In this document: positions 13,125-22,784 of the stretch, piece by piece | Numbering within the stretch: position 1 is the first letter of the stretch | Layout: every line of letters starts with the position of its first letter | Assembly (NCBI GenBank): GCA_022393335.1 | Contig: JAJEKB010021314.1 | Location: 675,659-739,658 of the forward strand | Source of the DNA: Macrotrachela quadricornifera | Taxonomy: Eukaryota; Rotifera; Eurotatoria; Philodinida; Philodinidae | Direction: 5' to 3' | Length of the DNA stretch: 64,000 nucleotides | Made by a program: the position numbers and the translations under genes | Notes under the pieces: model-generated | Told to the model about the DNA's origin: nothing | Databases searched by the model: none | The model's input: the letters and a program-made list of their open reading frames with translations, nothing else

Positions 13125-14302
13125 CAGAGATGCAACCGGTACCGTCGACCGGCCGATCCGGTCCGCTACCAGTTTTGACTTCAGACCGCCAGATCTATAT
13201 ATCCACCGATCATTACTGGTCTAGCAGTGTTCGCCGGTCTGTCGGTCTCTACCGGTCTACCACTCTTTACCCGCCTGCCGGTCTATCCGGACTATCGATC
13301 CTTACCGGTCTATCGGGCTTTACCGGTCTACTGGTCTTTACCGGCTCAATCGTAATATACCGATCTGCCACTGAAAATTGATTCCGTCCGTTGTGTTCTA
13401 TTTATAGCAATCTCAATTAAATTACCGAAGAATACAATAAAGGTGCTATGCTTGAAATATCGTATACTAGTATTAATTACGCATTTCTATTAAACACTAG
13501 TATAGAATTTTTCAGACGTTCTACACTGTAAAAAAAATAGGAACTTTACCGAACTCTCCGAAAAGGTTTCGTAGATGTCTAAAAGCTTCCAAATGCGTTC
13601 AAAAGCCTAAATAAACGATTGTTAAAATCTACAAAACCTTATAAGGATCGGGGCGCGGACACACACTCCGAACCATTTCCTACGAAACATTTTTAAGTTC
13701 CATACAGCAAAAACCACGTTTCGTAAGAAAATACGATACCTTTATAGTTTCCTAGTAAACCTTTTGGTTTTGTATAAAATAATAGTACGAAAGCATAGGG
13801 TTTAATAGACAACTATGAAAGTTTCGTATTTTCTTACGAAACCTTTTTTTTGCTGTGCGGAACTTGAAAGGATTTGGTAGGAAATGGTTCGGAGCGTGTG
13901 TCCGCGCCCAGATCCTTTTAAGGTTTCGTAGATATTAACAATCGTTTACTCAGGCTTTTGAACGCATTTGGAAGCTTTTAGACATCTACGAAACCTTTTT
14001 GAAGGGTTCGGTAAAGTTCCTATTTCTTTTAGAGTATACCTTCATGATATACTTCGGTAATTTAATTAAGTTCACTATAAATGGAACTCAACGGACGGAA
14101 TCCGTTTTCCACTGGCAGATTTGTATGTTACTGTTAAGCCGGTAAAGACAGGTAGAGCTGTGAAGACCGGCCGACCAGTAGAGATCCGTAGGCCGGCGAA
14201 GATCGGTAGAGCGGCGAAATCATACACCCGCCGGTCCGATCTGATTCTTTCAAGACCGCTACTGATATCCGTAGCTAAAAACTCAGACCGCTTCCATCTA
14301 TG
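13125..14302. mobile_element. nested foldback hAT-like element
   Basis: The left end CAGAGATGCAACCGG matches the complement of the right end CCGCTTCCATCTATG at 12 of 15 positions. Flanks CATGCAGG (13117-13124) and CCTATAGG (14303-14310) agree at 5 of 8 bases, and the latter continues the interrupted minisatellite unit. Both arms carry GC-rich ACCGGTC-type words near the ends, then a shared tract with ATTAAATTACCGAAG, then a long palindrome. No coding capacity is seen; the open frame at 13118-13381 is a by-product of the repeats. Confidence 0.7.
13522..14038. repeat. long palindrome at the core of the nested element
   Basis: The left arm begins TACACTGTAAAAAAAATAGG and continues through ACTTTACCGAAC. 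The right arm ends as its complement (GTTCGGTAAAGTTCCTATTT ending AGAGTATA). Arms of about 240 bp remain highly similar, with matching landmarks such as GGCGCGGACACAC and GTGTGTCCGCGCC, and the loop is centred near 13780. It could be a third foldback unit inside the second. Confidence 0.8.
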
Positions 14303-14310
14303 CCTATAGG

Positions 14311-14489
14311 TACTACCAGAGAACCATTTTATTCGACTCTTTTGAATGCGATCTTTGACTCAAATGAATAACAAAAACATAACACAGAGCGAAACAGAAA
14401 GAAAAAGAAGCAAAGAATGCGGATGGAAAATATCTGATATCGATAAGGAGCAATGTATGACAGCATATAATGTATATGCGTGTAACAGG
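14311..14489. other. short unique tract between nested element and right arm
   Basis: About 180 bp of non-repeat sequence separating the nested foldback from the outer block of minisatellite. No gene or site recognised. Confidence 0.5.
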
Positions 14490-15525
14490 TACCCTTCCAA
14501 TATACGACTTGAGAATCTATAGGTACCCTCCCAATGCAGGCCTTGAGGACCTAAAAGTACCCCCATAATATAGCACTTGAGGACCTAAGGGTATCCCGAT
14601 AATATAGGACTTGAGGTCCTAACGGTACCTCCATAACATAGCACTTGAGGGTTTGAGGGTACCCCACAATACAGCACATGAGGGCACCCTACAATACAGC
14701 ACATGAGGACTTGAGGGTACCGCCATAATATAGGATTTGAGGACCTGTTGGTACCCTCCCAACATAGGGTTTGAGGACCTAAGGGTACCCCATAATATAG
14801 CACTTAAAGACCTGAGGGTACCCCCGTAATATAGGACTTGAGGACCTAAGGATACCTCCTTAATATAGGATTTGAGGACCTGAGAGTACCTCACAATATA
14901 GGACTTGAAGATCTAAGGGTGTCCCATACTAAAGCACTTGAGGACCTCAGGGTATCCCCTTAATATAGGACTTGAAGACCTAAGAGTATCCCATCATATA
15001 GGACTTGAGGGTACCCCGATAATATGGGACTTGAGGATCTAAGGGTACCTCCATAATGTAGCACTTGAGGGCTTGAGGGTACCCTACAATACAGCACATG
15101 AGGACTTGAGAGTACCGCCATAATATAGGACTTGAGGACCTGTTGGTACCCTCCCAACATAGGGCTTGAGGACCTACGGGTACCCCATAATACAGCACTT
15201 AAAGATCTGAGGGTACCCCCATAATATAAGACTTGAGGACTTAAGGATGCCCCATAATACAGCACTTGAGGACTTGAGGGTACCCCCGTAATATAGAATG
15301 TGAGGACCTAAGGGTACCTCATAATATAAGACTTGAGGGCCTGAGGGTATCCCCGTAATATAGAATGTGAGGACCTAAGGGTACCTCATAATATAAGACT
15401 TGAGGGCCTGAGGGTATCCCATAATATAGGTCTTGAGGATCTATGGGTACCTTCCCAATATAGGGCTTGAGGACTTAAAGGTACTCCCATAATATAGGAC
15501 TTTAGGATCGAAAGATACCCTTCCA
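14490..15525 (-). repeat. 34-bp minisatellite, outer part of right arm
   Basis: About thirty units of the type CATAATATAGGACTTGAGGA plus CCTAAGGGTACCC, reverse-complementary to the left arm. Blocks within it are near-identical to one another (14640-14820 versus 15060-15240, and 15293-15355 versus 15356-15418), showing recent internal duplication of multi-unit segments. The minus-strand open frames here are repeat artefacts. Confidence 0.9.
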
Positions 15526-15532
15526 ATGATTG

Positions 15533-15680
15533 AACACCCAGTCGTGACTGGGTACCCAGTCATGACTGGGTACCAGTCGGACTGGGTACCAGTCATGACT
15601 GGGTACCCAGTCGGACTGGGTACCCAGTCAGACTGGGTACCAGTCATGACTGGTACCCAGTCCACCAGTCATGACTGGAA
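15533..15680. repeat. right subterminal palindromic repeat cluster
   Basis: Tandem ACCCAGTCNNGACTGGGTA units, the mirror image of the cluster at 11193-11325, immediately inside the right terminal repeat. Confidence 0.8.
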
Positions 15681-16571
15681 CTGGTGCATCCCTACTTAAA
15701 AGATAGACGTATTTTATCAAGTATATCATCATTATGTCCTGATAGTCATACATTTATACATTTTGATTCTGTAAAACAGTTTGCTACTCATTTAAGTTTT
15801 GATCTTGGTGCTTTATCTCATGCACTAGATGTTACGAAAATCGTTTGCAAAAAGGATCTTTACCTACTATGATTGATATATATCAAGAATTATTTCGAAG
15901 ATGAAACTTATTGAAATAGTGAGAAATAGCAAGACTCATCGTCGTCTAATAGATTTATGTTTGTTAACTATCGAACATGGTATTGATGTAAATTTTGAAC
16001 AGCTTATTGATAAATTTGAGGATGATTATAAAACTACTCGTATTATATTGAAATAAAAATTATCTTCTTTTCTCTTTAACGTATTTTGTTCACATGAAGA
16101 AATTAATTTGTCATTCATTAAGATTACTCGGTGCGAAAACATAATTGTTCAACTTCATTCTGATATTATGTCTGAGAGTTGATATTCATCAATCGCTACA
16201 CACATAAATTAGTATGTGACCACGAAATGCCAGACATAGTATGAGGGTGAGTCTCAACACTCTTAAATTTCTGGATAGGTTACTAATTGACACCTTTGAA
16301 AAAACTGTTCTTATTGGGAACATTGACTGTATCATAGACAAAAGAAACATTAACTTTAAACTGTATATCAAAATTAATACTTTTATATCGACCAAGAGTT
16401 AATCATACATACATTTGATATTTATATCTTCCATTGACAGAATCAGTTCTAAAAGAAATTATATCATTCATCAAATGTTCTTAACAATTCAAATTCTAAT
16501 ATATGGTTTTTATTTAGAATAATGATAGAATAAAATAAATATTTTAATAGTTCATGTATGCTATGAAATAT

Positions 16572-17561
16572 TTATTCACCAGAAGCAAGAAGTTTTCCAA
16601 TAACCGCGTCATTTTTACATCTAACAAATGATATTAAAAATATACATATATAAAATATTTCTAGATGATTGTTTTAATAACATACCCATTAATAAACTCT
16701 TCTTTGCTTAATCTCTTGTCTTTATTTTTATCAAGTTTTTTAATAATTGCTCTTGCACGAGTTTGAGGATTATTATCACCTTGACGATCTTTCACTCCAG
16801 CACGATCATACTAAAACTCAAATAAAATCATGAAATAATTAAAAATTTATAAATAAAGAATTATACTATTGCTGAAATTAAATGAGCTAATTCAGGTGGA
16901 TCGAGTAATCCATCACCTGAAACATCCCATCTAAATAAAACAATTAATATTATTAAAAAGAAATATTAATAAAAGATTAACAACATACAAATTGAACATA
17001 AGATCAAGTCGTTCATCTACATCAACTCGGCGCTCAGTAAGGGCAGCAAGAACAAGAAATTCACTGAAATCAATTGTACCATCTTTATTTGTATCGATCA
17101 TATCAAATAGTTTTCTAAACTCCAACAGAAAAAGACAATTGATATTTGAATAAATGAATATAAATACATACTCAGGTGGAACATGTGCGTCTTCTGGTGA
17201 GTAAAGTCCATTGAACAGCTCAATAAATCTATTCTTATCAAGTTTACCCGTTGGGTGTTTATTCATAAAAGCCTATATTGAAAAATCAACTAGTTCAACT
17301 TTTCAAAGTCATATGAATTGAACATACTGAATACCATAATTTAATTTCTATATATCGTTAAATAAAGATTGATTGAAAAAGAAATGAATATTACTTCTAA
17401 AATATAATATTACCTTTATCACTCAATTTTGAAGTTGTTTTTAGCATAGCCAATTCTTTAATAAATATAAAAAGAAACATTTCATTAAATATTCATAAAA
17501 GCAAACCTTCTGCGGTTAATTCACACTTTTTCGATTCTGTTGGAATTTTTGTTGTAACCAT
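16572..17561 (-). CDS. neuronal calcium sensor-like EF-hand protein, copy 3
   Basis: Exons 17507-17561, 17414-17455, 17328-17347, 17172-17272, 16989-17114, 16867-16930, 16686-16810 and 16572-16620 join to 193 aa without a lesion. Loops: EF2 DTNKDGTIDFSE, EF3 DVSGDGLLDPPE, EF4 DKNKDKRLSKEE. The N-terminus is MVTTKIP, so Gly2 is missing. The helix between EF2 and EF3 (LTERRVDVDERLDLM) differs from copies 2 and 4 and resembles copy 5, which suggests mosaic exchange or older divergence among copies. The 20-nt exon 3 is conserved. The open frame reading through intron 4 is not the real product. Confidence 0.91.
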
Positions 17562-17800
17562 TTTTTGTTAACAAGATTTATTGTTAAGAGATAAAATTTT
17601 TAAAATCTAAAATATAAATAGATCACATATTGTCTCATATAGTGTTTCACATCTTAAATGTCCTTCAAGCATTTTGTACATTATTATGGTAGTTAAACAC
17701 TGAGTATTTTACGATGAATAATCACATTAAATAAACTAACAATTAAAATATGTAATGTGTGTATAAAAGGTATAAATTGAGTGAAACCAAAGAAGCGATA

Positions 17801-17831
17801 GTAAACGATATGGTTCGACAAACAGACCAAT
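17801..17831 (-). promoter_or_regulatory. conserved upstream motif of EF-hand copy 3
   Basis: Plus-strand GTAAACGATATGGTTCGACA followed by AACAGACCAAT, 240 bp upstream of the ATG at 17561. Same block as at the other four copies. Confidence 0.45.
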
Positions 17832-18039
17832 AAAGAAAGAGAAAGAAGTAAATGCATAGAGAGAAATGGAGAAAGATAAATTAAAGTATTTTAGACAAAA
17901 CAATAGAAAAGGTAAAACATTCTATAAATCTAACTCAATTATTGAGAGAAAAAAAGCGAATAAACAATTCGAGTAAATATGAATAACTACCAACATTTAT
18001 TAGATTTATTTAAATCGACAAATTTATCTATTAATATTA

Positions 18040-18996
18040 CAGCTGTCGCCAAAAAAGCTTGCACATCTTGCTATACAAATATGTTTTTGTGTATATGTCA
18101 CTCTCAAATAGTTTCGTATATCAGTTGATAGTCTCTAATAAGTACTATCGATACTATATTTTAATATTTTATTCGTTTATCTTTAGGAGAAATAAGGTAT
18201 GAGCATCTTTTTTTCATGAAAATCGCAAAAGTTCTCACAATATTAATTTCAACATTTTTTTATTTTTCACCTGAAAAAATCTGAATCCATCAATGTTTTT
18301 GGGTTTTCTTTTGTTCAAATTTATGCCTTCCGATCGATCAAATTTTAGGTATACGTTTAAATTCATCATTTTGATGTTTTGACCAACGACGATCTGTGTT
18401 ACGAAAAAGTTCTGTTCGTCAAATCATCATTTTCATGCTGTTTAGTTCATTTAAGATGTCGTTTCGTTTTCTTCGAGTATTAATATACCAGTAGTTTTTG
18501 GTAAAACAATCCCATAGTTATATTCATGAAGATGATGATACGTTCTTGTTAAATTTCCTTTAATTCCACTATGGGTTATCTGATTGTTACATCGAATATA
18601 TTGATCAATAGCCTTTTCATTATTCCATTAAGGACACGTAGTTAATCATTTTCGTCTCGGCGCTTTAGTGAATTTGTTTTGTTTCAACTTGTTGATATTG
18701 TAATAGATAGTGGTAGGTGGAATGTTTGTTTCAATATGAATAGCACTGACAGATCACACATCTTTATTCTAAAAATATAATATTGATATATGATGATTTT
18801 TGAAATCACTTGATGATTTCATGATTAAATGTATATGTATTGAAAAGAGAAGAAGTCACACTTCTGTATAGTCAACGTGTAGTATAGTTAACGCACATCT
18901 ATCTCTGAGAAAATGAATTTCGTAATTGCTTTCTAACGACAAGAAAACTGCTACATAAAGAATTTAATTTTGTGTAAGTTTTTTTGGCGACAGCTG
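18040..18996 (-). mobile_element. Tc1/mariner-like element, decayed
   Basis: Perfect 17-bp terminal inverted repeats CAGCTGTCGCCAAAAAA are flanked by TA on both sides (18038-18039, 18997-18998). The homologous tract upstream of copy 2 (about 9330-9360) lacks the insert. On the minus strand, around 18650-18740, a helix-turn-helix-like stretch IPPTTIYYNINKLKQ is readable, followed by another fragment with THSGIKGNLTRTYHHL. Stops and frameshifts are frequent, so the transposase is dead. The same terminal word CAGCTGT recurs in the MITE at 61768-61979. Confidence 0.82.
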
Positions 18997-19234
18997 TATA
19001 TCATACATTTTAAGAGTATTAAAGAAAAGCTATAATTTTATAGATTTAGCTCACACTTGCATCTAAGTCACCGGTTCAAAAAGTGAATAAGTTTTCAAAA
19101 AAATAAATTTAAAAAACTACTGACTAGATGAATTCTTGAAGTTACTAACAAATCTTATGTTAGTTTAGATTAGTTTACTTTCAAACTTCTATACTAGCGC
19201 ATATCATAGAAAGAATGGACCTCTCTTATCTCTG

Positions 19235-19585
19235 TAATTAAAGCTCTTTTTATTATCAGAAAATAGAACTTGAAATTCTCCACAAAACGATATATGATTA
19301 GATATAAGAACAGTTTCAGATATATTTAAAAAAAGACGAAAACTAAAAACATACAAGAAAGTGTGATGGATGTCTCATAATAAATGGCAGCATTTTGTAT
19401 TTTATATTTTAGTCTCTAAATAGACTTTATTAAAATAATAAAATATACCATAGGATGCGGCGTGAAAAGCTAGACAATTTACAAGTAAAAGAAATTTTAG
19501 TTTGTAAGTTGTAGTAGTCATGTATGGTTTTGTAGAGAATTTCAAGTTCTATCTTTTGCAAAAAAAATAAGCTTTAATCACAGGA
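19235..19585. repeat. foldback repeat (MITE-like)
   Basis: The arm ATTAAAGCTCTTTTTATTAT followed by ATAGAACTTGAAATTCTCCAC is found inverted on the right as the complement of ATTAAAGCTTATTTTTTTTG and ATAGAACTTGAAATTCTCTAC. Between the arms lies one copy of the dispersed motif GGATGCGGCGTGAAAAGCT. No clear target duplication was found. Confidence 0.6.
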
Positions 19586-20530
19586 ATAATAGAGAGGAAA
19601 TCTTTGAAATATTGAAGGACATTCATTCTTTCTGGGACATCCGTTAATTGAAGATGGTGGAGAACGTACTGTTGACGCTCGACGATTAGTGGTAGTGGTT
19701 CAAAAGCCGCTGCTGATAGTTATACTATTTATCTTATATCAGATTTTAGATCTCATAAAAATTCTATCAGATGAATTAAAAGGTACTAAACGAATTCGGA
19801 GAATAATAGAACACACGATTATATTCTGTCTTTATCTTATAGCTAAGGTACTTGATTACGATAAAAAACAACAGTTAATTCAATCAATAATTCAAGAACT
19901 TAATTTACTACGAGATAAAAAGTTATTTCGAACTATCACTATATTTTATCAACAAAACAACATCGACAACGAGTTGTTTCTGTCAGGTTGAAAGATTGAG
20001 TTATTACTAATTAGTAAAGTAGGTCAATGTGACAACAATTTAAATGAACAATATTACAAAACACATATTTATTACTAATTGATAATGGATTAGTAGGGTT
20101 AAGAGATCGATTTTCATTAAAAAACTTCATATTTTATCAAGTATATCATCATTATGTCCTGATAGTCATACATTTCTACATTTTGATTCTTTAAAACAAT
20201 TTGCTACACATTTAAGTTTTGATCTTGGTGCTTTATCTCATGCACTAGATGTTGCGAAAATCTTTTGCAAAAAGGTTCTTTACTTACTATGATTGATATA
20301 TATCAAGAATTATATACTTACACAGAAGCTTTTTCAATACTTGTTGCACTCATTGAAAGTGAGATTATTAACCCGGTTTCTTCAACAACTTGTGAACAAA
20401 CCTTTTCGAAGATTTTTTTTTTCTTTAACGCATTTTGTTCACATGAAGAGATTAATTTGTCACTCATCAAGACTACTCGGTGCAAAAATATAATTGTTCA
20501 ACTTCGTTCTGATATTATGTCTGAGAGTTG
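19586..20530 (+). pseudogene. hAT/ZMYM1-like transposase C-terminal remnant
   Basis: Sister of the interrupted remnant at 9420-16180. Open pieces are 19689-19991 (ending NIDNELFLSG) and 20265-20531. The latter encodes INPVSSTTCEQTFSKI followed by SLIKTTRCKNIIVQLRSD, which has the layout of the hAT dimerisation domain (the common form is PVSSASAERSFS followed by a hydrophobic helix). The frame is broken between about 19992 and 20264. The N-terminal zinc finger and catalytic DDE core are not present, so it cannot be active. Confidence 0.72.
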
Positions 20531-20924
20531 ATATTCATCAATCGCTACACACATAAAATAGTATGTGACTACAAAATGCTAGATATAGTGTGAGGATCAG
20601 TCCCAACACCCTTGAATTTCTGGTTAGGCTACTAATTGACACCTCTAAAAAAACTGTTCTTATTGGGAATACTGACTGTATCATAGACAAAAGAAACATT
20701 AACTTAAAACTGTATATCAAAATTAATACTATTCTATCGACCAAGAGTTAATCATACATACATTTGATATTTATATCTTCTATTGACAGAATCATTTCTA
20801 AAAGAAATTATATCATTCATCAAATGTTCTTAACAATTCAAATTCTTATATATGGTTTTTATTTAGAATAATAATAAAATAAAATAAATAAATATTTTAA
20901 TAGTTCATGTATGCTATGAAATAT

Positions 20925-21912
20925 TTATTCACCAGAAGTAAGAAATTTTCCAATAACTTCGTCATTTTTACATCTAATAAATGATATTAAAAATATACAT
21001 ATATGAAATAATTCTAGATGTTTGCTTTAATAACATACCCATTGATAAACTCTTCTTTGCTTAATTTCTTATCACTATTAATATCAAGTTTTTTGATAAT
21101 TGCTCTTGCACGAGTTTGTGGATTATTATCACCTTGACGATCTGTTATTCCACTACGATCATACTAAAACTCAAATAAAATCATGAAATAATTAAAAATT
21201 TATAAATAAAGAATTATACTATTGCTGAAATTAAATGAGCTAATTCAGGTGGATCGAGTAATCCATCATCTGAAACATCCCATCTAAATAAAACAATTAA
21301 TATTAGTGAAAAGTAATGTTTATAAAGGCTAACAACGTACAAATTGAATATAAAATCAAGTCGTTCATCTAAACTACCATGGCGCTCAGTAACGGCAGCA
21401 AGGAAAAGAAATTCATTAAAATCAATTGTACCATCTTTATTTGCATCTACCAAATCAAATAGTGTTCTAAACCACAATAGAAAAAGACAATTGATATTTA
21501 AATAAATGAGTATAAGTACATACTCAGGTGGAATATGTGTTTTTTCTAGTGAATAAAGACCTTTAAAAAGCTGAACAAATCCATTTTTATCAAGTTTACC
21601 AGTTGGATTTTTACCCATAAAATCCTATATTATAAAATCAATTAGCTCAATTTTTCAAGGTCAGTTCAATTGAACATACTGAATACCATAATTTAATTTC
21701 TGTATTTCATTGAATAAAGATTGATTGAAAAAGAAATGAATATTACTTCTATAATATAATATTACCTTTATCACTCAGTTTTGAAGTTGTTTTTAGCATA
21801 GCCAATTCTGTAATACATATACAAAAAATATATGATTAATTATTCATAATAAGAAACCTTCTGGAGTTAATTCAGATGTTTTCCTTTCTGTAGGAATTCT
21901 TGTTGTAGCCAT
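20925..21912 (-). CDS. neuronal calcium sensor-like EF-hand protein, copy 4
   Basis: Exons 21858-21912, 21766-21807, 21680-21699, 21524-21624, 21341-21466, 21220-21283, 21039-21163 and 20925-20973 give an intact 193-aa protein. Loops: EF2 DANKDGTIDFNE, EF3 DVSDDGLLDPPE, EF4 DINSDKKLSKEE. The N-terminus is MATTRIP. The degenerate EF1 carries NPTG. The donor after exon 5 is GTACGT instead of GTATGT. Exons 1-3 and 6 are nearly identical to copy 2, pointing to recent duplication or gene conversion. Confidence 0.91.
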
Positions 21913-22150
21913 TTTTTGTTAACAAGATTTATTGTTACGAGAAAAACTAAAAATATCTAAAATATAAATAGATCACACATTTTCTCATATAGTGTTTCAC
22001 GTCTTAAACGTCCTTCAGTCGTTTTCATATATTATTATGGTAGTTAAACACTGAGTACTTTATGATGAATAATCACATTAAACAAACTAAAAATTACAAT
22101 ATGTGATGTGTATAGAAAAGGTATAAATTGTGTCAAACCAAAAAAGCGAT

Positions 22151-22181
22151 ACTAAATAATATGGTTCGTCAAACACACCAA
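22151..22181 (-). promoter_or_regulatory. conserved upstream motif of EF-hand copy 4
   Basis: Plus-strand ACTAAATAATATGGTTCGTC followed by AAACACACCAAT, 239 bp upstream of the ATG at 21912. Confidence 0.45.
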
Positions 22182-22242
22182 TGAAGAAAAAGAAAGAAAC
22201 AAAGGGAGAGAGATAGAATAAAGCATTTTAGACAAAGCAATA

Positions 22243-22782
22243 ACGGATGCATTATAAAGAATGAGGGTCTTCGTAATTTGAGTATAACTTTTTGTCTTTT
22301 TGATTTTTAGAGTTGCTTCTTTTACTAAAAGATGCTCTACAAAACCATAATCAAACATAGTTATATAGTAAATTATAGCATAAGATGCGCCGTGAATAGC
22401 TCTACAAGTTAAATTAAAAATCTTATTCTATATATGTGCGCTTTGTTTTCAAAATTAATAAAATTTTGTGCGAAGAAATTTCCACACTACGAATTCATTT
22501 TTTCTTATTTCATCTTTTTATCATCGAATGTGTTTTTATTAAAACAAAATGAAATATACCACGAGATGCAACATGAAAAGCTCTACAATTTACAATGAAC
22601 AATTTATTTTTTAGTAGCTTGTAGAGCTATTCATGCTGAATTTTATGCTATAATTTACTGTTAGAATAAACTTTATGTGTTGGATAAACTTTTTTTAATT
22701 TTTTTCCTTAATTTACTATATAACTGTGTTTGATTATGGTTTTGTAGAGCATCTTTTAATAATTCTTTATGGTGCATCCCGT
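22243..22782. mobile_element. 540-bp TA-flanked MITE
   Basis: The ends ACGGATGCATTATAAAGAAT and the complement of ATTCTTTATGGTGCATCCCG are imperfect inverted repeats, followed inward by matching arms (ATGCTCTACAAAACCATAAT, then TATAGTAAATTATAGC). TA flanks both sides (22241-22242, 22783-22784). The paralogous tract at about 9205-9215 reads straight through, confirming an insertion. A further copy of the GAAAAGCTCTACAATTTACA motif lies in the centre. The minus open frame at 22152-22358 runs across the boundary and is an artefact. Confidence 0.75.
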
Positions 22783-22784
22783 TA

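Larger units (their letters stand above)
11173..15694. mobile_element. 4.5-kb non-autonomous hAT foldback element
   Basis: The ends are TAGAGATGCACCAGT (left) and the complement of ACTGGTGCATCCCTA (right), differing at one base. This is the typical TAGGGATGCACC end of hAT elements. CTTAAAAG at 11165-11172 and again at 15695-15702 is a perfect 8-bp target-site duplication. The interior holds no transposase. It is built of palindromic subterminal repeats, then two oppositely oriented arms of a 34-bp minisatellite, a central spacer and a second nested foldback. The element is inserted in an older transposase pseudogene and is absent at the paralogous site near 20120, so it arrived after the local duplication. 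Confidence 0.88.
9420..16180 (+). pseudogene. hAT-type transposase remnant, interrupted by two later insertions
   Basis: Fragments 9420-9594, 10819-11172 and 15695-16180 are co-linear with the uninterrupted remnant at 19586-20530, and together form a decayed C-terminal part of a hAT/ZMYM1-like transposase. Recognisable pieces include the segment with IAKALDYDKKQQLIQSII (about 10890-10940) and a helical stretch with SFDLGALSHALDV (15790-15830). The dimerisation region is partly lost here: sequence around 15890-16050 differs from the other copy. Frameshifts and stops preclude function. It lies between EF-hand copies 2 and 3 as part of the duplicated unit and serves as a dated landing site, because both insertions are absent from the sister copy. 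Confidence 0.7.

Noticed and set aside
14585..15665. Minus-strand open frames of 72-101 aa with the same repetitive composition
   Set aside because: Reverse arm of the same minisatellite and palindromic subterminal repeats, not genes.
16189..20744. Two similar 68-aa minus-strand open frames (16189-16395 and 20538-20744), both starting MVD and ending YVCSD
   Set aside because: They lie in the duplicated downstream flank of EF-hand copies 3 and 4; similarity is explained by recent duplication of the spacer. Nothing recognisable as a domain, and the corresponding flank of copy 5 is not open in the same way.
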